Assembly (NCBI GenBank): GCA_963676415.1 | Contig: OY781097.1 | Span: 1,240,001 to 1,304,000, forward strand | Reading direction: 5' to 3' | Length of the DNA stretch: 64,000 bases | Source: G963662905 sp963676415 | GTDB taxonomy: Bacteria; Bacteroidota; Bacteroidia; Bacteroidales; WRLA01 | Shown: one piece after another, positions 16,075 to 26,000 of the stretch | Position numbering within the stretch: position 1 is the stretch's first letter | Layout of the letters: each line of letters starts with the position of its first letter | Made by a program: the position numbers and the translations under genes | Notes under the pieces: model-generated | Told to the model about the DNA's origin: nothing | The model's database searches: none | Seen by the model: only the letters and a program-made list of their open reading frames with translations

Positions 16075-16383
16075 TTAAACACAAGATGTTGGCCTGGGTA
16101 TTCCCGCGATCCTTGAAGATATTTTCAATGGCCCGCCGGGGAAAAGTTGATACAGGCCTTTAATATCAACAATGCCCGATTTTCCCACGGAACGTATCGT
16201 TAGGTTGGCTCCTTCGGCATGTTTTGCACGCAGATAATGAAGCACCTCCATATGTTTTTCTGTTAGCTCAATATTTTCTTCTTTCGCAATTTCCTTTGCG
16301 ATTTCTTCATTCCAGACTGAAGGTTCAGCCAAATATCCATCGGCTGTAAAGGGAACATTGGTTCCTGCTATTGTTTTTTCCAT
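16075..16383 (-). CDS. TusE/DsrC-family sulfur-relay protein with a single C-terminal cysteine
   Basis: 102 residues. It has the family core (GYLAEPSVWNEEIAKEIAKEE, then LTEKHMEVLHYLRAKHAEG) and the flexible C-terminal arm ending in PRPTSCV, with the invariant penultimate Cys. Full DsrC proteins of dissimilatory sulfur metabolism carry a second Cys 11 residues earlier in this arm. Here the position is Ser (KISSRIAGIPRPTSCV), so it is the single-cysteine TusE-like type and cannot form the intramolecular trisulfide described for DsrC. It lies 16 nt from the DsrE2 gene and 19 nt from DUF1641. Inference: a sulfur-carrying partner in sulfide or polysulfide handling rather than tRNA thiolation, given the SQR in the operon. 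Confidence 0.88.
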   Translation of the reverse strand: MEKTIAGTNVPFTADGYLAEPSVWNEEIAKEIAKEENIELTEKHMEVLHYLRAKHAEGANLTIRSVGKSGIVDIKGLYQLFPGGPLKISSRIAGIPRPTSCV

Positions 16384-16402
16384 AATAAATTGATTTTTAA
16401 TG

Positions 16403-17062
16403 TTATTGATTATTTTTCCTGATATTTCTGATCAGCTCCAGCATAAATCCTGAAGCTTGTTTCATTTCGCTGCTCATCAACAATTTTATAGGTGAGGCCG
16501 GTTTAGGGCCATCCGATACAGTGGATTGCAATGCACCGAGCATTTTATTGAATTCCTGCAAGAGTTCTCTGTCGCTTAATTTGGAGGCAATGGCCACAAT
16601 CAGATCTGCATTTTGTCCAATTTTATTGATTTCCTCCGGCTTTATTGTGGCCATGATTTTTTCGGCATTCAGGGCAATGGCTTTAAAGGCATCCAGCACA
16701 CCCCTTTCGTTCAGCCTGTGGAGTTGTCTGGAAAAATCGATAATGGCTTCCGTAAGAAGCGGCGTAGCATCTTTAAGTAAATCATTTACGCTTTCGAGTG
16801 TATCCATCAACATACCGAAAGTGCCGATATTCCGTATTATTTTCAGCAATAGGCCCTGCAATTCAGCCGGATCGATCTCTACCTGCTGCTGATCGAGCGC
16901 CTGCACCGTGCTGTCGTAAGCATCTTTTCCAACAATGGCAAGGTCCTTTAAAAGATCATCCTGCGCCATGCTCCTCAACTGCTGATCCCGGATATATTCC
17001 AAAACCAAATCCATTTTGCTGTTGAGCTGGTCTATTTGATGTTGCATTTGTTCGTCCATCAT
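16403..17062 (-). CDS. DUF1641 family protein
   Basis: 219 residues, helical, no membrane segment. The pattern LLKIIRNIGTFGMLMDTLESVNDLLKDATPLLTEAI and a central DAFKAIALNAEKIMATIKPEEI fit DUF1641, a family of unknown biochemical role that is repeatedly found beside SQR-type and formate-dehydrogenase-type genes. Two ATG codons stand together at the start (17062 and 17059) behind an AAAGGA ribosome site; either could be used. It is the second gene of the operon, 16 nt after SQR. Inference: a partner or scaffold of the SQR. No catalytic residues can be proposed. Confidence 0.85.
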   Translation of the reverse strand: MMDEQMQHQIDQLNSKMDLVLEYIRDQQLRSMAQDDLLKDLAIVGKDAYDSTVQALDQQQVEIDPAELQGLLLKIIRNIGTFGMLMDTLESVNDLLKDATPLLTEAIIDFSRQLHRLNERGVLDAFKAIALNAEKIMATIKPEEINKIGQNADLIVAIASKLSDRELLQEFNKMLGALQSTVSDGPKPASPIKLLMSSEMKQASGFMLELIRNIRKNNQ

Positions 17063-17078
17063 TTTCCTTTCATTTAAA

Positions 17079-18317
17079 TTAAATGGAAACCCGTTTTTTT
17101 CCAGCCATCGTCATTAGTGGCTCTACAGGCAACTCTTTGCCTTTCAATAAAATATGCCAGTACATCCAGCGGAAAAGAATTTTGCCGTAATGATTGATTT
17201 TGGTGTTTTTGAGCAGTCCGAAAGGACCGATACCGGGCAAGGGAAAGGTTCCGGGCAGGGGTTCCGTGGTATAATTAAAATCGATAAGCGCCCCTTTTCC
17301 ATAACCGGTTTCTATATAACAATTGGCATGCCCATCAAAACGTGCCGTAAGCGGTCGCCCTTCAATGGCATGCAAAATATTCTCAATAAGGATTTCTGCT
17401 GCAAAATGAGCAACAGAACCCGCTTTGGAAGTGGGAAGGTTGGCCGCATCGCCCAGCACAAAAATGTTTTCATGTTTCTCCGACCTTAATGTTTCCTTAT
17501 TGGTAGGTACAAATCCCATATCATCGCCCAAGCCGGAATCCTCAATAATTTTGCTGCCCATATTCACCGGCACAATCGTCAACAGATCAAAATCTACTTT
17601 TCGATCATCATAAGAAACCAGTTGCTTGTTTTCATTATCAATACGTTCCGTATAGAAATCGGAAACCACCGTGATATTTTTTTCTTCCATAAGTTCGCCC
17701 AGCATTTTGGACGCAATGGGCTTGGTAAAAGCACCCGACATCAGGGTTACATATGTCAGCTCAACTTTATCGCGGATGCCCAATTCGGTAAAATAGGCTT
17801 CGGCCAGAAAAACAAACTCCAAAGGGGCTACCGGACATTTAATGGGAAGTTCGGGCACGGCCACCACCAGCTTTCCTCCTTCCCACGAACGCAGCTTTTT
17901 TGCAAGGGCAAGCGCCCCTTCAATGGTGTAAAAATCAAAAACATCCTTATAATAAAGAGGCCCTTTGAAGCCCTCTGTTTCTTCAGGCCTCATTTCGGTG
18001 CCTGTAGCAATAATCAGATAATCATATTTTATGATCTGGCCGTTTTGCAGCAGTACAAAATTTTCCTCTGCATTGATTTTTGCAGCATCTTCAAATAAAA
18101 ACTCCACACCGGCCGGAATAAAAGCCAATTTGGGTTTCACCACATCTTCGGGCTTATAAATCCCAAAAGGAATAAACAAAAAGCCCGGCTGGTAGTAATG
18201 GGTTTTTTCACGATCAAGAACGGTAGTTTTCCATTCAGCTATATCAAGAGATTTCCTGAGCTTATTGGCCATGATGGTGCCGGCGGTTCCGCCTCCGAGA
18301 ATGAGTATGCGCTTCAT
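17079..18317 (-). CDS. Sulfide:quinone oxidoreductase-type FAD flavoprotein
   Basis: 412 residues. The N-terminal FAD motif is GGGTAG at 8-13, the second dinucleotide-fold strand is at 148-155, and the FAD-closing motif FVLGDAANLPTSKAG lies near 286-300. Two SQR cysteines are present: C161 in IKCPVAP and C333 in HANCYIETG. The third cysteine of classical SQRs, expected near residue 127, is absent, as in some SQR classes. A C-terminal amphipathic stretch (GKILFRWMYWHILLKGKELP) suits monotopic membrane binding. Expected reaction: sulfide to sulfane sulfur with quinone reduction at the inner membrane. First gene of the sulfur operon, divergent from an Fnr-like regulator. A related flavoprotein, not a true SQR, is possible. 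Confidence 0.82.
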   Translation of the reverse strand: MKRILILGGGTAGTIMANKLRKSLDIAEWKTTVLDREKTHYYQPGFLFIPFGIYKPEDVVKPKLAFIPAGVEFLFEDAAKINAEENFVLLQNGQIIKYDYLIIATGTEMRPEETEGFKGPLYYKDVFDFYTIEGALALAKKLRSWEGGKLVVAVPELPIKCPVAPLEFVFLAEAYFTELGIRDKVELTYVTLMSGAFTKPIASKMLGELMEEKNITVVSDFYTERIDNENKQLVSYDDRKVDFDLLTIVPVNMGSKIIEDSGLGDDMGFVPTNKETLRSEKHENIFVLGDAANLPTSKAGSVAHFAAEILIENILHAIEGRPLTARFDGHANCYIETGYGKGALIDFNYTTEPLPGTFPLPGIGPFGLLKNTKINHYGKILFRWMYWHILLKGKELPVEPLMTMAGKKRVSI

Positions 18318-18385
18318 ATTTTTTTATCTTTGTGATTATAAACATCAAAATAACGCAAAACCCTTTGATTCCGATTGCGTTATAC

Positions 18386-18417
18386 TTATGACAGATATCA
18401 TAAACTGATATATATCA
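18386..18417. promoter_or_regulatory. Two tandem Crp/Fnr-type palindromes (TGA-N6-TCA)
   Basis: Site one is TTATGA-cagata-TCATAA at 18386-18403. Site two is TGATATATATCA at 18406-18417. Both share the core TGA-N6-TCA, and their centres are 17 bp apart. Site two ends one base before the start codon of the Crp/Fnr gene at 18419, so a bound dimer would cover its ribosome site. The sites lie between that gene and the divergent SQR operon and could serve both. Confidence 0.65.
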
Positions 18418-18418
18418 T

Positions 18419-19120
18419 ATGGAAGCAAATGCCATGCACCCCGAATGCCGCTGTGTAAACTGCCAGCTTAAAGAGCTGTTTTTCGCCCATCTAAGCGCTG
18501 ATGAAATGATGGAGATCTGCTCCATCAGGAAAGACCGCGCCTATGCACCGGGAGAGCATATCGTTATGCAGGAAACGAAAGTGGACAATTTCTTTTACCT
18601 CAAAGAAGGGCTGGTAAAGCTGCACTTTATCAAATCAGGAAGAGAAGACCAGATTATCACCATCGCCAAGCCTTTTGATTTCATTTCCATTCTGAGCATA
18701 TTTTCGTCTGATACCTATAAATACACCATAACGGCCCTGCTCCCTTCAGTGGTTTGCCGGATCAATATGGATATTGTTAAGGGCTTTGCCTTGAAAAATG
18801 CGGCTTTTGGCTTTGACCTGATGAACAGGCTGAGCAAAAGCACGGACATCATCCTCAAAGAAACCATGGACCTCAAGCGCCTGAACCTGAAAGGCAAGCT
18901 TGCTTTTATCCTTTTAAAATTTTCGCAGCATATTTTTAAAAACCTGCTTTTTGAATTACCGGTAACACGAAAGGAGATCGCTGAATATGCCGGTGTAAGC
19001 ACAGAAAACATCATCAGGGCATTATCCGAATTCAGGAAAGACCGGTTGATCCGGATATCAGGAAAGGAAATTGAAATAACAAATTTAGAGCGGCTGGAAC
19101 AAATCTCACGTTTTGGCTAA
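18419..19120 (+). CDS. Crp/Fnr-family regulator with N-terminal cysteine cluster
   Basis: 233 residues: an N-terminal cysteine group CRCVNCQLKELFF (C10, C12, C15), a cyclic-nucleotide-binding-type beta roll at about 25-135, a dimerisation helix, and a C-terminal winged helix with the recognition region TRKEIAEYAGVSTENIIRALSEF near 190-212. The cysteines suggest redox or Fe-S/sulfide sensing of Fnr type, though spacing differs from E. coli FNR. It is divergently transcribed from the SQR-DUF1641-DsrC-DsrE2 operon, with two Crp/Fnr-type palindromes in between. Inference: it controls that operon and itself. A paralogue with the same RLEQIS(R/K)FG ending lies at 28146-28841. Confidence 0.88.
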   Translation: MEANAMHPECRCVNCQLKELFFAHLSADEMMEICSIRKDRAYAPGEHIVMQETKVDNFFYLKEGLVKLHFIKSGREDQIITIAKPFDFISILSIFSSDTYKYTITALLPSVVCRINMDIVKGFALKNAAFGFDLMNRLSKSTDIILKETMDLKRLNLKGKLAFILLKFSQHIFKNLLFELPVTRKEIAEYAGVSTENIIRALSEFRKDRLIRISGKEIEITNLERLEQISRFG

Positions 19121-19134
19121 CAGCCGATGGCCGT

Positions 19135-19887
19135 TTACAGCAACTGCTGAGAATCAAGGCTGCGCAGCCCTTTGGTTGAAGCCTTCAACTCTATTGACAG
19201 GCCATTTTTACGCAAAATACATAATTTGCTTTTGCGGTCCATCTCCACCAGATAATGTGTATTTATTAAATGAGTGCGGCTAATGCGAACAAAATCCCGG
19301 TTGTTGATCTGCTTTTCCAGTTGAAGCAAATTATTGGTAACGATAAAACACTCTGATTCGGCAATAAAAACATTACTGTAGTTACCATCTGCTTCCAAAA
19401 ACATAATATCTTCAAGCAAAGCTAAGCGGAAACCATTGCGTGTATTGAAGCGTACCCGGACTTTATCATATTGATTCAGAAATTCTTCCAGGCGTTCCTT
19501 ATCAGATTTCTCGGCTTTTCCTTGCCGCAGGCGATGTACTACTTCTTTTAGATCATCAAGGCCAATCGGTTTGAGCAAATAATCCATAGCCGCTAACTTT
19601 ACAGCTTCGATACCATGGGCATCATAGGCAGTAACAAAAACCAACTTACATTCAATATTTAAGGAGCGTATCATCCGGGCAAGCTGGATACCGTTCATAA
19701 TCGGCATATCAATATCAAGGAACAAAACATCGGGGCGCTTATCCAAAACCAAATCAATAACTTCGGTTGGCTGACCTGTTGTTCCTATTACATCAATTCC
19801 CGGAATTTGTTCCAAATATCCCGACAAAACCAAACGCGCTTCTATTTCGTCATCAACAATAATACAAGTGATTTCCGAATTAATCAT
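19135..19887 (-). CDS. LytTR-family response regulator
   Basis: 250 residues from the ATG at 19887. A longer frame to 19968 exists but starts outside the receiver domain. The receiver domain covers about 5-125, with acidic pocket DDE at 12-14, phospho-acceptor D58 in FLDIDMP and a switch Lys in LLKPIG. The LytTR DNA-binding domain occupies about 150-250 (VRFNTRNGFRLALLEDIMFLEADGNYS, then RISRTHLINTHYL). Such regulators are normally paired with a LytS/YehU-type histidine kinase, but none is adjacent: the neighbours are a Crp/Fnr gene facing it and a divergent membrane protein. Inference: an orphan regulator, possibly acting on the divergent gene at 20203. Confidence 0.9.
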   Translation of the reverse strand: MINSEITCIIVDDEIEARLVLSGYLEQIPGIDVIGTTGQPTEVIDLVLDKRPDVLFLDIDMPIMNGIQLARMIRSLNIECKLVFVTAYDAHGIEAVKLAAMDYLLKPIGLDDLKEVVHRLRQGKAEKSDKERLEEFLNQYDKVRVRFNTRNGFRLALLEDIMFLEADGNYSNVFIAESECFIVTNNLLQLEKQINNRDFVRISRTHLINTHYLVEMDRKSKLCILRKNGLSIELKASTKGLRSLDSQQLL

Positions 19888-20202
19888 AAAACAAATCTTA
19901 CCTTTTATTGCACAAACCTCATTACAAACATAAATAAAAAACATACAGAAAAGCACATGAATAGTCAAGTATTTGAACGATGAAACAAATTAGATATATT
20001 CTAAATTAATTTCATTAAATTCATTATAAGTGCATTAAGCTTCATAAATTTTCACTTAAACAATAATGAAGCATCAAAAATAAAAATACAGGCCAACATA
20101 AAGCGGTTTGCGATTTTAAAAGAAATAAATAAAAAACCCCTAAATACTTGACGCATCATTATAGAATCTTTTAGTATATTTGAAAAAGCAAAACACCGCC
20201 TC
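19888..20202. promoter_or_regulatory. Divergent promoter region with a TAnnTTTG -7 box
   Basis: AT-rich region between the LytTR regulator and a membrane-protein gene. TATATTTG at 20175-20182 matches the Bacteroidota -7 consensus TAnnTTTG on the plus strand, 21 nt before the ATG at 20203. I see TTGAC at 20148-20152, but its spacing is long for a -33 element. No gene in this stretch. Confidence 0.4.
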
Positions 20203-21099
20203 ATGACTCAATCCATTATTCATAAAACTTTGATTTTTAGCGAAAGAGTGTTCAATAGAATTGAAGGCTATTGGGAAAGCAGGTACAACTATCGCATCAG
20301 CGGAAACATAATTGTCCTGGCTTTCCTGGTTTCACTGACCATAATCCAGCTGAACCTTTGGGGCGCATTGCCGGCTGCTGTTTCAGGCATTATCCCGAAT
20401 AACCATTTTGCGGCCATCCAACTAGCTTTCACACTGCTGCTGATGGTCGAAATTGTAGGTCTGGTACTTACGCTTCCCCGATCGGTATCCAGCTCCATGC
20501 TCAAGCAATTTGAAATCCTCTCGCTCATCCTTTTACGGCAGGCTTTCAAAGAATTCGGGGAATTTCCAGATCCGGTGGACTGGACCAAAATGACCGAACC
20601 AGTCTTTCATGTAATGTCGGATGCAGGCGGCGCGCTGGTTTTGTTTTTGTTTATTATGCTGATTGCGCGCTTTCAGAGGCATAAGCGCATCACAAAAACA
20701 GCCGAGGAACAATTCCGTTTTGTGAAAGTCAAAAAGTTTGTGGCTATTCTTTTGATGTTTTTTCTGGTCGCTTTCGGGATATTCGACCTGATTTTATATA
20801 TCCGGCACGACCAGCCTTTCGATTATTTCCAAACTTTCTATACCGTATTGATATTCAGCGATATACTAATTGTCCTGGTTTCGCTGCGTTATTCCTATTC
20901 TTATCCGGTAGTCTTCCGGAACTCCGGTTTTGCACTGGCCACGGTTATTATCCGGCTTGCACTGAGCGCACCACCATACATCAACGCCGTTTTAGGAATT
21001 ACAGCCGCACTTTTTGTGTTTGTTTTAGTACTGATTTACAACGCCTTGCCCCACAAAGGGCCAGGCACTGAAGCTACAAACGTTTCAAAAGAGCCCTGA
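20203..21099 (+). CDS. Multi-pass membrane protein of unknown function
   Basis: 298 residues with about six to seven hydrophobic segments (near 33-52, 65-90, 135-155, 180-203, 215-230, 240-258, 262-285) and short charged loops; the C-terminus is soluble. I do not recognise a family and see no catalytic motif. The 3' end overlaps that of ribF on the other strand by 26 nt (21074-21099). It stands alone on the plus strand with its own -7 box and is divergent from the LytTR regulator, which may control it. The codon usage and composition look native to the flanking chromosome. Confidence 0.75.
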   Translation: MTQSIIHKTLIFSERVFNRIEGYWESRYNYRISGNIIVLAFLVSLTIIQLNLWGALPAAVSGIIPNNHFAAIQLAFTLLLMVEIVGLVLTLPRSVSSSMLKQFEILSLILLRQAFKEFGEFPDPVDWTKMTEPVFHVMSDAGGALVLFLFIMLIARFQRHKRITKTAEEQFRFVKVKKFVAILLMFFLVAFGIFDLILYIRHDQPFDYFQTFYTVLIFSDILIVLVSLRYSYSYPVVFRNSGFALATVIIRLALSAPPYINAVLGITAALFVFVLVLIYNALPHKGPGTEATNVSKEP

Positions 21100-22006
21100 T
21101 CTGTTTTTCATCTTCCGCCAATTGCCTGCTCAGGGCTTCAAAACCATCAAATTTGATTTCATCGCGCAGGCGGTCATAAAAATACAAGCTGATCTCTTCA
21201 CCGTAGATCTGCCTGTTAAAATCAAAAATATTCACCTCAATAGCAAAACTGCTGTATTTTAATGTGGGCCTGATGCCGATATTGCCCATGCCATCAAAAA
21301 TCTCATTGCCAATCTGCACGCGGCAGGCATAAACGCCATTGGCAGCAATCAGTTTATATTGGTTATCCAATTCGATATTGGCCGTAGGGAAACCGATTTT
21401 CCGCCCGTTTTGGTTGCCATGGATCACATTTCCGGTGATGCTGTATGTGTAGCCCAGATATTCATTTGCCAAACGGATGCGGCCATCGCTCAATGCCTGC
21501 CTGATTTTAGTAGAACTGACCAGCTTGCCATGCATTTCCACGCCCGGCACCTCGCAAACTTCAAAGCCAAAACGCGCACCAAGTGCTTTCAGACCATCAA
21601 AATTTCCTTCGCGGTTTTTGCCAAAATGATGGTCATAGCCCAAGATCAGCTTACGCGCATTCAGTTTTCCGGCAATATATTGCTCCACAAATTCTTCTGC
21701 GCTAAGTGCGGCAAATTCTTTGGTAAAAGGATGGATTATAAGGTGATCGACTCCGGAGCTCATCAGGCGCTCGACCTTCTTCTCCGGATTGTTGATCAGG
21801 CGGATCTTGCTTTTATCTTCCTGCAAAACCATGCGTGGATGGGGCAGGAAAGTCACCACAACCGATTCGCCATCAATATCCTTTGCATGTTTCACCAGGC
21901 GGCGCAAAATTTCCTGATGTCCCACATGTACCCCATCGAAGGTCCCTACGGTAACCACCGCATTGCGCATTGCTCCTACTTCATCAATATGTCGGTACAC
22001 CTTCAC
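21074..22006 (-). CDS. ribF: Bifunctional riboflavin kinase / FAD synthetase
   Basis: 310 residues. The N-terminal FMN adenylyltransferase domain carries GTFDGVHVGH at 21-30 and ILGYDHHFGKNREG near 119-132. The C-terminal flavokinase domain carries GNVIHGNQNGRKIGFPTANI near 192-211, the metal-binding PTAN motif, and NGVYACRV. It converts riboflavin to FMN and then FAD. The start is a GTG at 22006 (MKVYRHIDEVG), which gives the usual family N-terminus and lies 5 nt after the asd stop, so the two genes form an operon. The last codons overlap the 3' end of the convergent membrane-protein gene. No anomalies. Confidence 0.96.
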   Translation of the reverse strand: MKVYRHIDEVGAMRNAVVTVGTFDGVHVGHQEILRRLVKHAKDIDGESVVVTFLPHPRMVLQEDKSKIRLINNPEKKVERLMSSGVDHLIIHPFTKEFAALSAEEFVEQYIAGKLNARKLILGYDHHFGKNREGNFDGLKALGARFGFEVCEVPGVEMHGKLVSSTKIRQALSDGRIRLANEYLGYTYSITGNVIHGNQNGRKIGFPTANIELDNQYKLIAANGVYACRVQIGNEIFDGMGNIGIRPTLKYSSFAIEVNIFDFNRQIYGEEISLYFYDRLRDEIKFDGFEALSRQLAEDEKQIRALLKRL

Positions 22007-22011
22007 TTCGG

Positions 22012-23004
22012 TCAGACAATTTTATTTTCAATAAGTTTCATGGCGATCTGTACGGCATTGGTCGCCGCTCCTTTGCGGAGGTTATCTGCAACAACCCACA
22101 TATTTAAACTTTTGGGCTGGCTTTCATCGCGGCGGAGCCTGCCCACAAATACATCATTCTTCGAACGGGCCTCCAAAGGCATCGGATAGCGGTTTTTTGC
22201 GGGATCGTCCACCACACTGATTCCTTCAAAGCCGGAAAGAAGATTGCGGACATCCTCCATCTCAAATTCCTTCTCAAATTCCACATTCACCGATTCGGAA
22301 TGCCCGCCAGTTACCGGGGCACGAACCACAGTGGCCGTAAGCGGAAGATCGGGAATGGATAGGATTTTCCGGCTTTCGTTCACCAGTTTCATCTCTTCGG
22401 TGGTATATCCGTTTTCCAGAAAACCGCCGCCATGGGGCAATAAATTACGATGGATTTTATGTGGATACGCCTGATACCCGAACTTTCCTGACTCTTCATC
22501 CTCAAGCTGTTGCATTCCTTTCACTCCACTGCCGCTCACCGATTGATAAGTAGAAACCACAACCCTTTTCAAGCCTAATGCTTTGTGCAATGGCGCCAAT
22601 GCCAAAACCAGCTGAATGGTCGAGCAGTTGGGGTTGGCAATTATTTTGGTATCCCTGTTCAGCTCATGGGCATTAATTTCGGGAACAAGCAAAGGGATGT
22701 GTGCATCCATACGCCATGCCGATGAGTTGTCAACCACAAAACATCCGGCCTCGGCAAAGCGGGGCGCCCATTCGAGGGAAACCGTAGAACCCGCTGAAAA
22801 TAAAGCAATAGCAGGCTCCTGCGCCAGGCAATCATCCATACTTACTACTGTAAACTCCTTGCCCGAATACCGGATTTTCGTTCCGGCAGAACGCGCCGAT
22901 GCAGCCGGAATCAACTCAATATCTGAAAAGGCAGAAATTTCTTCCATTACTTTTTGCATCTCCCTGCCTACCAGCCCAGTAGCCCCTGCAATTGCAATTT
23001 TCAT
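22012..23004 (-). CDS. asd: Aspartate-semialdehyde dehydrogenase
   Basis: 330 residues from the ATG at 23004; a TTG one codon upstream was not chosen. It has the NADP-binding GATGLVG near residue 8, the catalytic Cys in NPNCST at about 124-129, the substrate motif SGSGVKG, and the C-terminal WVVADNLRKGAATNAVQIA. It reduces aspartyl phosphate to the semialdehyde in lysine, threonine and methionine synthesis and in diaminopimelate supply. It is followed by ribF after 5 nt. The divergent lamin-tail protein gene begins 75 nt upstream, so the promoters share that short gap. Confidence 0.96.
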   Translation of the reverse strand: MKIAIAGATGLVGREMQKVMEEISAFSDIELIPAASARSAGTKIRYSGKEFTVVSMDDCLAQEPAIALFSAGSTVSLEWAPRFAEAGCFVVDNSSAWRMDAHIPLLVPEINAHELNRDTKIIANPNCSTIQLVLALAPLHKALGLKRVVVSTYQSVSGSGVKGMQQLEDEESGKFGYQAYPHKIHRNLLPHGGGFLENGYTTEEMKLVNESRKILSIPDLPLTATVVRAPVTGGHSESVNVEFEKEFEMEDVRNLLSGFEGISVVDDPAKNRYPMPLEARSKNDVFVGRLRRDESQPKSLNMWVVADNLRKGAATNAVQIAMKLIENKIV

Positions 23005-23079
23005 CAAAGCTTAATTTTAAAGGTCAAATATTATTGTATCTTTACTTTCTCAAAATGTCACTTTGCAAAAGTATTAATT

Positions 23080-26000
23080 ATGCGCTATTCTCTCAAAAAC
23101 ACAATCAGTCATTTTGCCCTGATTTCTTTGCTTATTGCCCTGCCGGCCCTAAGTTTCGGCCAGTTTACCGATGATTTTTCCGATGGAAATTTCACAGAAA
23201 ATCCCGAATGGACCGGCCAAACGGAACGCTTCACCGTGAATGATGATTATCAGCTCCAGCTCAATGATGCTGTGGAAAACACCAGCTACCTGATGACAGG
23301 GTCAGCCTTAAGTCAGGATTGTGAATGGCGCTTTTTCATTCAGCTCAAATTCAGCCCTTCGGCCAATAACAATGCGCTGGTTTATCTGGCAGCAGATCAA
23401 TTCCCCGAGCCACAAAACGCTTACTATCTCCAATTTGGTGAATCGGGAAGCGATGATGCGGTAGAGCTTTTTAAGATTGAAAACGGCACTTCCACTTCCA
23501 TTTGCCGCGGCCCGGACGGTATGCTTGCTTCTGCTTTTGCTTTGGGCATGCGCATTATCCAACAAGATGGCCAATGGCAGGTTTTTGCCGATCCTTCCGG
23601 CGGAGACAATTACCAGCTCCTTTGCGAAGCCAACAAAAATTTTAATTTCGCGGCGACCCAATTTGCGCTCTTCTGCAAATACACCGTGAGCAACAGCACA
23701 AAATTCTATTTCGATAATTTTTATGCCGGCCCCGTTATTGTAGATAATACACCCCCGGCCATCGATATCTTTGAAATCATAGACGGCAATCAGCTCTCGC
23801 TGCATTTTACCGAAAGCCTGAACGAGGCACAAGCGCTGAACACATCCAATTTTACAATTAATAAAGGTATTGGAGATGCTGCTTCGGCCGCATTCTCCGA
23901 TGAGAATAAAATGCAGCTGTTGCTCAGCTGGACCAGTTCTTTCAATGACGGCAGCAGCTATCAGCTTACTGTCAAAAACCAGCAAGATGCTGCCGGTAAT
24001 ATCATGAACGACAGCCTAATAAATTTCAGTTTATACGAAGCGGCTCCTTTTGATATCGTGATAAATGAAATAATGGCTGATCCCAATCCGGTGGTGGGCC
24101 TGCCCGATGCCGAATATCTCGAGCTGTACAATACTTCGGAATTTCCGGTTTCTTTGGGCGGATGGTCATTGCAAATTGGCAACAGCCTGAAAGAAATGCC
24201 TGCCATGCAGATCGGCGCCCAATCGTATCTGATTTTGTGCAAACCCGAATTTGAAAGCGATTTTGCACCTTATGGCACAACTGCCGGTCTGGAAGGCCTG
24301 AGCCTTGCCAATGACGGAAAAATACTCCAGCTGCTTAATGCTAAGGGCAATATGATTTCCTTCGTAAATTACGACATCAGCTGGTATGACGATCCCGATA
24401 AAAACGAAGGCGGATGGTCTCTGGAACAGATTGATCCTCTGGCGCCCTGCATCGGCAAACAAAACTGGAAAGCTTCGGAAAACAGTTTGGGCGGCACGCC
24501 GGGCACTGAGAATTCGGTTATGGGGAGCAATGCTTCATCACCGGAAATCAATACAGTCTCACTGCTGGATGCCAATAAACTGAGCATTAGTTTCAACCAC
24601 CTGATGGACGAAGCTTCTGTTACGGACGTGAACACTTTTGAAGTAATGCCCGGAAATATCCTTGCCGACAGCATACGCCCTGCTAAAAATGACCTCAGCA
24701 ATTTTGTCCTGTATTTTGCTCAAGATTTTGCAGAAGGCATCAGCTATAAGCTGAGCGTAAAAAACAGCATTTTTGATTGCAGCGGACAGGAAATCGCGGC
24801 AGGAGGAACATTCCCCTTTGAACTACCGGAAGCAGCGAATTATCATGATATTTTAATCACTGAAATCATGGCCGATCCATCACCTGCCGTTGGCTTGCCC
24901 GAATATGAATACCTGGAGCTTTATAACCGCAGCGAAAAATCCATTCAGCTGCGCAATTGGGGACTGAGCATGGGCAGCAGCAGTACAGAAATCGGCGCAT
25001 ACGTCCTGGAAGCCGGACAAAGGGTCATCCTCATCGAAGAAGAAGCCTCATCGTCCTATAAATTCCTGGAAAACAAACTTATCGTAAGCAGCATCAGTTT
25101 AAGCAATGAAGGCGCTTTGCTGACATTGACCAATAAATCAGGCCGTTTAATTTTTGCGGTTGATTACAGCAGCGAATGGTATGGCTCTTCCAATAAAGCC
25201 GAAGGCGGATGGTCGCTCGAAATGAAAGATACCGACCAGCCCTGCATCCAAAACGGCAACTGGACAGCCTCAACAGCGCCCGAAGGAGGTACACCGGGAG
25301 CAATCAATTCCGTGCATCAAAAAATTGATCCACAGGAAGCACCTGAAATATACAGCATTAATGTACTCAACGAAGGCCGCATCGAAATCACTTTTAATCA
25401 GGCGATGGACAGCGCATCGCTGGGACAAACAGAAATTTATACGCTTAGCCCGGAAATTGGCCACCCGCTCTCGGCTTATCCGGTAGCACCATTTTATCAG
25501 GAAGTTGAGCTGGAACTTGCTTCAGAACTGCAAGAAAACAAAATCTACACATTGGAAATCAATCAGCAAAACCTGATCAGCTGCGCCGGAATGAGTCCAG
25601 CAGAAAGTCTTGTGGCCGAATTCGGACTGCCCATGCTTCCCGATTCAGGCGATGTGCTTATCAACGAGCTCTTGTTCAACCCCTATGCCGATGGCGACGA
25701 TTATATTGAACTGTACAATACATCCGATAAAATCCTCGACACTAAAGATTTTGCTGTGGTGTACCTAAAAGACAGCAAATCGGAAGAAGATGTAAGCTTC
25801 CTGCCCTCCTATTTGCTGATGCCCGGCGAATATGTGGCTTTCACACAATCGCCCGAAATGGTGCTCAGCCAGTATCTTACACCCAATCCAAATGCGGTGG
25901 TACAGGCGGCAGACCTGCCCAATTTTGGCAGCGAGTACGGTATTGCCATGCTTACGCAGATGTCGAATACCTCAATCCGCTATGATTATTTTGCCTATAA

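Noticed and set aside
21359..22189. Plus-strand 276-codon frame
   Set aside because: Antisense to ribF and asd; no domain.
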